From Entonaema liquescens (taxonomy: Eukaryota; Ascomycota; Sordariomycetes; Xylariales; Xylariaceae), in the NCBI GenBank assembly GCA_902805475.1, contig CADCSX010000003.1:3968001-4032000 (forward strand): DNA of 64,000 nucleotides, read 5' to 3'. Shown here piece by piece: positions 59,007 to 64,000 of this stretch. The notes beneath the pieces are model-generated. The model was not told the DNA's origin. It searched no databases and saw nothing but the letters and a program-made list of their open reading frames with translations. The position numbers and the translations under genes were made by a program. Position 1 is the first letter of the stretch, and each line of letters opens with the position of its first letter.

Positions 59007-60881
59007 TCACACAACATCATCTAAGTTGAAATTGACATAGACACGCCCCTCCCAAGGCTGTAAGGTTTCCGGTACAGCACCATTGCTGAGTACCGAGCCC
59101 TTATTGCCTTGGTATCGCGTACTCACCAGTAGTTTTGCTGTTTCCTCGCGACTGCAACTTAGTATGCTCCTAACATCTAGGCAGTCCCGAAGGTTTCTAG
59201 AGAAGTTCATAACAACTACCGCCATTCTCTTCTTTTCACGGCCTCTGATATAATAGTCGTTAGTTGACGCTTGTAAATCCGAGATCCGAAGCGGGCTTTC
59301 CTTCACGTATGCGAAGATTGCCTCATCGTCTTCTTCCAGCAGTCGGAAAGTCCCAAAGACGAACAAATCCTTATATACCTTACGCAGCTTCAAGACGTCT
59401 TTATAGAAATTTAGAATAGACTCAGAATCCGGAGTTTGCTTCTCGACGTTGACCTCCCTATAGGCGTCGTGAACACGCATCCATGTCTTAATGCCCGCGT
59501 CTGAAAATCCTGCATTCGGGGAGTCGTTCCACTGGAAGGGAATACGCGAATGATCCCGAGCAAGGATACGTAGACCCCGCATGGTGTCCTCTATTCTCTT
59601 TTGGTCCCCAGATGCTAATGCTTCGGCGTAGAAGTTAAGGCTCTCGACATCTTTGTACTCCTCGATACCCCATGTATTCGGCATGTTCGTCATGCCAATC
59701 TCCTGGCCCTGGTATAGGAATAACGTTCCTGTCGATGTGGCTTGCCAGAGAGCTATTGTTTTTGCACTCGCCTGCCACAGCTCTGGTGTCGAACAATCCC
59801 CAAACCTGCTCACAGCTCGTCCGTTATCGTGATTCTCACAGAAGACAGTTGTCCAGCTGTCTGTGCCTTCGATGAATGTTTGCCACTTTGCTACGACCTT
59901 TTTCATCTGCTGCAGGGTGAACGGCACGTATATGTACTTTGGCCCAAACATACCCCCAGTACCTAAACGAATCATAGAGAACTCAAAGACCATGTCGAGC
60001 TCCTGTGCTGCGGCCGAAACGTATGGTAGAACTTGATCTGGGTTCGGCGTATTAGAAAGCTCTCCAACGGAGACAGCCCCGTAGGGTGCGAGCGCTCTGG
60101 TTCGCATCTCATGGATAAACTCGTGGATTCTTGGCCCGTTACACCACATCTCCGGTGCTGGCTGATGCGGCGACTCTGGATCGGCAATTGGCGCATCTAC
60201 GTACTCGGTGCGTTTGCTATATTTATTAACGGTGTCGATCCTAAACCCGTCGACGCCTCGTTCGAGCCAGAAACGCATGGTATCTTGGTAGATAGCTTCG
60301 CGGCATGCTTCCGACTCCCAATTCAAGTCTGGCTGATCAGGCGCGTATAAATGAAGGTAGTACTCTTGGGTGCGTTCATCCCAAGTCCAAGTAGAGCCAG
60401 CGAAGTAACCTCGCCAGTTCGTCGGCGGAATCCGCTGTCCATTTGCATCATACCGCGCTGGTTTCCAGATGTACCAATCGCGCTTCGGGTTTGTCTTCGA
60501 CGAACGGGACTCCTTGAACCATTCATGCTCAATAGAAGTATGATTTACGACTAAGTCAAGAATCAATTTCATGCTTCGAGCGTGACACGCTTTTACCAGC
60601 TCATCTACGTCCTCAATTGTGCCATAAGGTGCGTAAATCTTCTGGTAATCCGATACGTCGTAACCCATATCGGCTTGGGGGCTTTCGAAAACCGGCGAGA
60701 GCCATACCACATCAACCCCTAGCTCATGAAGATAATTGATCTTGGATACAAGTCCCGGGATATCTCCCCAGCCGTCGCTATTAGAATCCTTAAAGCTCGC
60801 CGGATATACTTGATAGAAAGTAGCATCTTTCCACCACGGCTCTTTGCCGAACCACCCGTTTTTATAGTGTAAACCATTCAT
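59007..60881 (-). CDS. GH13 alpha-glucosidase (maltase)
   Basis: Hydrolyses terminal alpha-1,4 glucosides such as maltose; no signal peptide is visible, so it is likely intracellular like yeast maltases. It is a single exon. The true ATG is 60881, giving 624 aa. Conserved regions: WWKDATFYQVYPASFKDSNS (start of the TIM barrel), DLVVNHTS (region I, 109-116), GVDGFRIDTVNK with the nucleophile Asp216 (region II), SVGELSN with the acid/base Glu274 (region III) and FCENHDNGR with the transition-state Asp352 (region IV). The residue after the nucleophile is Thr217, as in yeast maltases, whereas isomaltases have Val. Length is typical (580-630 aa). The gene is divergent from the sugar permease across a 756-bp shared promoter, the arrangement of MAL clusters. 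Confidence 0.93.
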   Translation of the reverse strand: MNGLHYKNGWFGKEPWWKDATFYQVYPASFKDSNSDGWGDIPGLVSKINYLHELGVDVVWLSPVFESPQADMGYDVSDYQKIYAPYGTIEDVDELVKACHARSMKLILDLVVNHTSIEHEWFKESRSSKTNPKRDWYIWKPARYDANGQRIPPTNWRGYFAGSTWTWDERTQEYYLHLYAPDQPDLNWESEACREAIYQDTMRFWLERGVDGFRIDTVNKYSKRTEYVDAPIADPESPHQPAPEMWCNGPRIHEFIHEMRTRALAPYGAVSVGELSNTPNPDQVLPYVSAAAQELDMVFEFSMIRLGTGGMFGPKYIYVPFTLQQMKKVVAKWQTFIEGTDSWTTVFCENHDNGRAVSRFGDCSTPELWQASAKTIALWQATSTGTLFLYQGQEIGMTNMPNTWGIEEYKDVESLNFYAEALASGDQKRIEDTMRGLRILARDHSRIPFQWNDSPNAGFSDAGIKTWMRVHDAYREVNVEKQTPDSESILNFYKDVLKLRKVYKDLFVFGTFRLLEEDDEAIFAYVKESPLRISDLQASTNDYYIRGREKKRMAVVVMNFSRNLRDCLDVRSILSCSREETAKLLVSTRYQGNKGSVLSNGAVPETLQPWEGRVYVNFNLDDVV

Positions 60882-61637
60882 GTTGCGTCGGTATGTTCGC
60901 ACTCACTCCACTCGGGAAATAATAGGCGAGACTCGAAAGGATAGGATAGGTTAGATAAATTCAGCCCTCCATTAGACGAGATAATAGGTGTATGATTGCA
61001 GCTGACTGCGGCACAGGGCGGCGCTGTGCATAAGTAAATTCTCGCTGTATCCGGACCGAGTCCAAACCGTGTCCTCGGCCAAGTTGAGACATATTTCACC
61101 GCAGTTTTCCGAATTAGGGATATACTTTCTCAGCGGTGGGATACCATTCGCCAAGACGATCTAAAGTTAGGTGTCGCTACACTCCGCCCAACTCCGACTT
61201 CTCATCTCTTCTCCTACGGTGGTTAATCCAATCAGGAATCAGGGATTCCGCTAGACTCTAATCCACTTTGCTTCTCCCCTGTGGTTTAATGTTACAACCC
61301 CAGCCTTAGAGACTTCCATTATAGCGATGGAATGATATCGTGAGACCCCGTCCCCAGCTCCCCCGGGCTTCACCCCGCACGCGCGTTGGCGGCGGGCTCA
61401 TTCTCCACACGGAGCTAGGACCTTGCAAAATTGGATAGACCCCGATTCGTCCAGTAGAGAGCTGTAATACCAGCTTCCCTTTAGGAGAAGGAATAAATAG
61501 GCACCATGGCGTCCTTCCTTATGGTGCCCTCAACCCGTTAAGTCGCGCAAACCCCTTACATCTACGACAAGAACAACTCCAACCGAGGAGAGAGGCCATT
61601 TTCAAGGAACTAGGAAAACAATTGATCCGTAGAAAAT
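60882..61637. other. shared divergent promoter of maltase and permease
   Basis: 756 bp between the two ATGs. It contains several CGG/CCG triplets, including one 8-spaced pair (61056-61069) and two 7-spaced pairs (61009-61021, and CCGCAGTTTTCCG near 61099-61111). A GC-rich patch, CCCCGCACGCGCGTTGGCGG, lies at 61374-61393. Coordinated control of both genes is inferred. Confidence 0.55.
61056..61069 (-). promoter_or_regulatory. CGGN8CGG-type (AmyR/MalR-like) site
   Basis: CCGAGTCCAAACCG on the plus strand reads CGG-N8-CGG on the minus strand. CGGN8(C/A)GG is the established AmyR-type zinc-cluster binding pattern for maltose/starch genes in Aspergillus. It lies between the divergent maltase and permease genes. 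Occupancy is not known. Confidence 0.4.
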
Positions 61638-63622
61638 ATGGCAACCGAAAAAGGAGATGAATATGCAGTAGGGAAGGATCATGAGCGAGTTGAGGGCAAT
61701 GACCTATTACATGACGAGACACTCGTCTCGGATGCTAAGAACGCCACGGATGCCGAGCAGGAAATGTCGCTTTTGAAGGCTATCAAGCTCTATCCGAAGG
61801 CGATTGCTTGGTCCGTTTTGCTTTCATCCACGCTCATTATGGAAGGCTACGACTTAGTGCTACTAGGTAGCCTCTATGCGTCACCGGCGTTTAACAAGAA
61901 ATTCGGTACTTACGACGCGAATAGCGACAAATGGGTCGTGTCCGCGGCGTGGCAGTCAGGACTCTCTAACGGCGCGCGCGCTGGCGAGATTCTCGGCCTC
62001 ATCCTTGCCGGTTGGGTCTCAGATCGCTATGGATATAAGATGACAACAATTTGGTTTCTAATATTGATGATCCTGTTCATATTCATATTATTCTTCGCCC
62101 CTAACGTACAAGTGCTTGTTGTCGGTGAGATCCTATGTGGTGAGTATAGACGCGATTTATGTGCCTGTCTTCATGATTGACAATATCTAGGTATCCCCTG
62201 GGGTGCTTTCCAGTCCGTTACTCCAGCATACGCATCTGAAGTCGCTCCCGTCGTCCTTAGGCCATATCTAACGACGTTTATTAACATGTGCTGGGTCATC
62301 GGCCAATTCTTTGCGGCGGCCGTGAACAAAGGATCCGTTGATCGTCTTGACGAATGGGCGTACAAAGTTCCGTTCGGAGTCCAATGGGTCTGGCCTGTGC
62401 CCATTCTCGTAGGCTTAGTATTCGCACCCGAGTGAGTTATAAAGCGCAAGACCACAAAAGCCCTACAAATGTTTTAACCTCGTGATTAGATCCCCGTGGT
62501 GGCACATTCGACATGGTGATCGGGAGGCGGCTAGGGCGTCTCTATTAAGGTTAACATCACGAAATGATCCGAGCTTCAACGTGGACGAGACTATCGCTAT
62601 GATCGAATACACCAACGAACTCGAAAAGCGGACGAAGCAAGGTGTTACCTATCGAGATTGCTTCAAGGGTACCGACCTACGAAGGACCGAAATCGTCGTC
62701 GGCATCTGGCTTGTACAGACACTCGGAGGCCAGAACCTCATGGGCTATTTTTCATACTTCCTGTAGGCTCCCAATCCTTATAGCCTGGAATTAGAGCTAA
62801 TACATCGCAGGACCCAGGCGGGATTGGATGCTTCCAACTCCTTCTCCCTTTCTATGGGACAATACGCACTGGGCATGATTGGTACAGCTGGCTCCTGGTA
62901 CCTTAGTACGTAATAACTGCTCCTTTCTCCCCGGCCATTTAAATACCTTAGATTCCACAGAATAGAAAATTTGATTCCCGCTGACTTCTTTTCAAGTGTC
63001 CCGTATGGGTCGCCGGGCCATCCACTTTAGCGGACTTTGCGGTCAGCTTCTTATGCTAATCATCGTCGGTTCTATCTCGTTTGCCGAAACCAATAACTCC
63101 GTGTGGGCAATCGGCGGCATGTTGATCGTATTCACCTTTATTTACGACTTCACGGTCGGACCGGTTACATATTCTTTGGTCTCGGAGTTATCCTCGACAA
63201 GATTGAAGGCTAAAACGATCGTGCTCGCCCGTGCTGCTTACAATGCAAGCAATATCTTCGTAAACGTCATGACCAATTATCAACTTTCATCCACAGCCTG
63301 GAATTGGGGTGCGAAGACTGCGTACTTTTGGGCAGGGACTTGTTTGCTATCATCCATCTGGGTATTCTTTCGATTGCCTGAACCTAAAGGTATGATGTTA
63401 CATGTCGTTACGCTGTATATTTGTACAGCCCAGGCCAAGACTAACATATTTTTCTACATTCCAGGACGATCATACGCCGAATTGGACCTGCTCTTCGAAC
63501 GTAAAATCCCAGCACGCGACTTTGCTAAGACACAGATAGACCCATTCTCGCAGCAGGTCAGCAATGTCATTAAGAGGGTATCGACAGATGGGAAGGCAGC
63601 AAAGGAGATGGATCAGGCTTAA
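61638..63622 (+). CDS. MFS sugar permease, maltose/alpha-glucoside:H+ symporter type
   Basis: A plasma-membrane importer of the Sugar Porter family, predicted to bring maltose to the neighbouring maltase. Exons are 61638-62139, 62191-62431, 62490-62762, 62811-62905, 62997-63389 and 63465-63622; 1662 nt, 553 aa, with matching phases throughout. A hydrophilic N-terminal tail (about 52 aa) precedes TM1. Family signatures are IMEGYDLVLLGSLYASPAF (TM1, as in Mal31/Agt1-type permeases), GWVSDRYGYK (motif between TM2 and TM3), GIPWGAFQSVTPAYASEV, the APESPWWHIRHGD variant of PESPR, QNLMGYFSYFLTQAG, SRMGRRAIHFSG and the C-terminal PEPKGRSYAELDLLFE. Closest functional analogues are fungal maltose permeases. 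The start at 61638 follows a short leader and gives a typical length. Confidence 0.92.
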
Positions 63623-63778
63623 CTCCAATACTATTTCAAATTAAATAGATGCTCAGCGTACCGCAATCAATATGTCGAGAGAGAAATTTCGGTGCTTTTT
63701 GAACTTCGGTGTCACGACCAACGAAGATCCCCAGTGCAAGATCACCAATTAATATAAATACGGATTCGATCGAGATAG

Positions 63779-64000
63779 TTATATTTCCAGACCAGCTGCC
63801 ATAGTAGGCAGGGTCTGTTGTATGTGTTTAAAAAGTAGAGCATCGTAGACTGCTGCGCCGCCAGGAAGTTGCAAGATTAACCGTCTTAAGTACTTCAAGT
63901 CATCTTCCGCCGCTGTCCTAGTCACCTGTATAGGCACGCGCGCAAGAACATTGACCACGGCGCAGGATATATCAAACAGCTTCTCCGTTATACCCACACC
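63779..64000 (-). CDS. C-terminal end of a probable maltose-cluster transcription factor (partial)
   Basis: A 73-codon open frame runs in from the right edge and stops at 63779; the first methionine in some readings is only an internal GTG, so the gene continues outside the window. It reads ITEKLFDISCAVVNVLARVP, then EDDLKYLRRLILQLPGG and AAVYDALLFKHIQQTL, an all-helical tail like those of MalR/AmyR-type zinc-cluster regulators. Its position beside the permease and maltase supports a regulatory role. No zinc cluster is visible here, so this is inference. Confidence 0.5.
   Translation of the reverse strand, partial: GVGITEKLFDISCAVVNVLARVPIQVTRTAAEDDLKYLRRLILQLPGGAAVYDALLFKHIQQTLPTMAAGLEI

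Overview
This window is nuclear DNA of a filamentous ascomycete (Pezizomycotina, most likely a Sordariomycete; the order cannot be fixed from sequence alone). The evidence is short introns (mostly 50-130 bp) with GTRNGT donors, CTAAC/CTGAC branch sites and YAG acceptors, plus families typical of these fungi: a Zn2Cys6 regulator, an APSES-ankyrin factor, a 2EXR protein, MedA, Fta1 and an NRPS-like reductase. Genes lie on both strands and there are no operons.

Layout. 0.8-8.8 kb: a seven-exon Zn2Cys6 transcription factor, a small Rossmann-fold protein and an eight-exon allantoate-permease-type MFS transporter. 10-12 kb: a GNAT acetyltransferase of the polyamine acetyltransferase type and an LYR-motif protein. 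13-24 kb: housekeeping genes, namely Mbp1 (G1/S transcription), Fta1/CENP-L (kinetochore), a 2EXR protein, Pep7/Vac1 (FYVE endosomal tether) and Met8 (siroheme synthesis). 24-36 kb: about 12 kb with no recognisable gene, ending at medusa (medA), a regulator of conidiation. 41-49 kb: the TTC27/Emw1 TPR protein and a GYF-domain (Smy2/GIGYF-type) protein. 50-54 kb: an NRPS-like A-T-R carboxylate reductase. 54-56 kb: gene-free DNA holding a 317-bp foldback element with 74-bp terminal inverted repeats. 56-58.4 kb: an alpha/beta hydrolase and an OM14-like mitochondrial outer-membrane protein whose start codon appears to be split by an intron. 59-64 kb: a maltose-utilisation cluster made of a GH13 maltase, a divergently transcribed sugar permease and the 3' end of what is probably the regulator. 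A CGGN8CGG-type site lies in the shared promoter.

Most multi-exon models close exactly when the introns are resolved by hand, with phases matching and totals divisible by three (Zn2Cys6, GNAT, Met8, MedA, NRPS-like, OM14-like, permease). Five otherwise conserved genes (Rossmann protein, MFS transporter, Mbp1, GYF protein, hydrolase) carry one- or two-base frame breaks, three of them in A, C or G runs. Because Mbp1 and the GYF protein are conserved, indel errors in the assembly are more likely than gene death.

No rRNA, tRNA, CRISPR array or intact transposase gene was recognised by eye.
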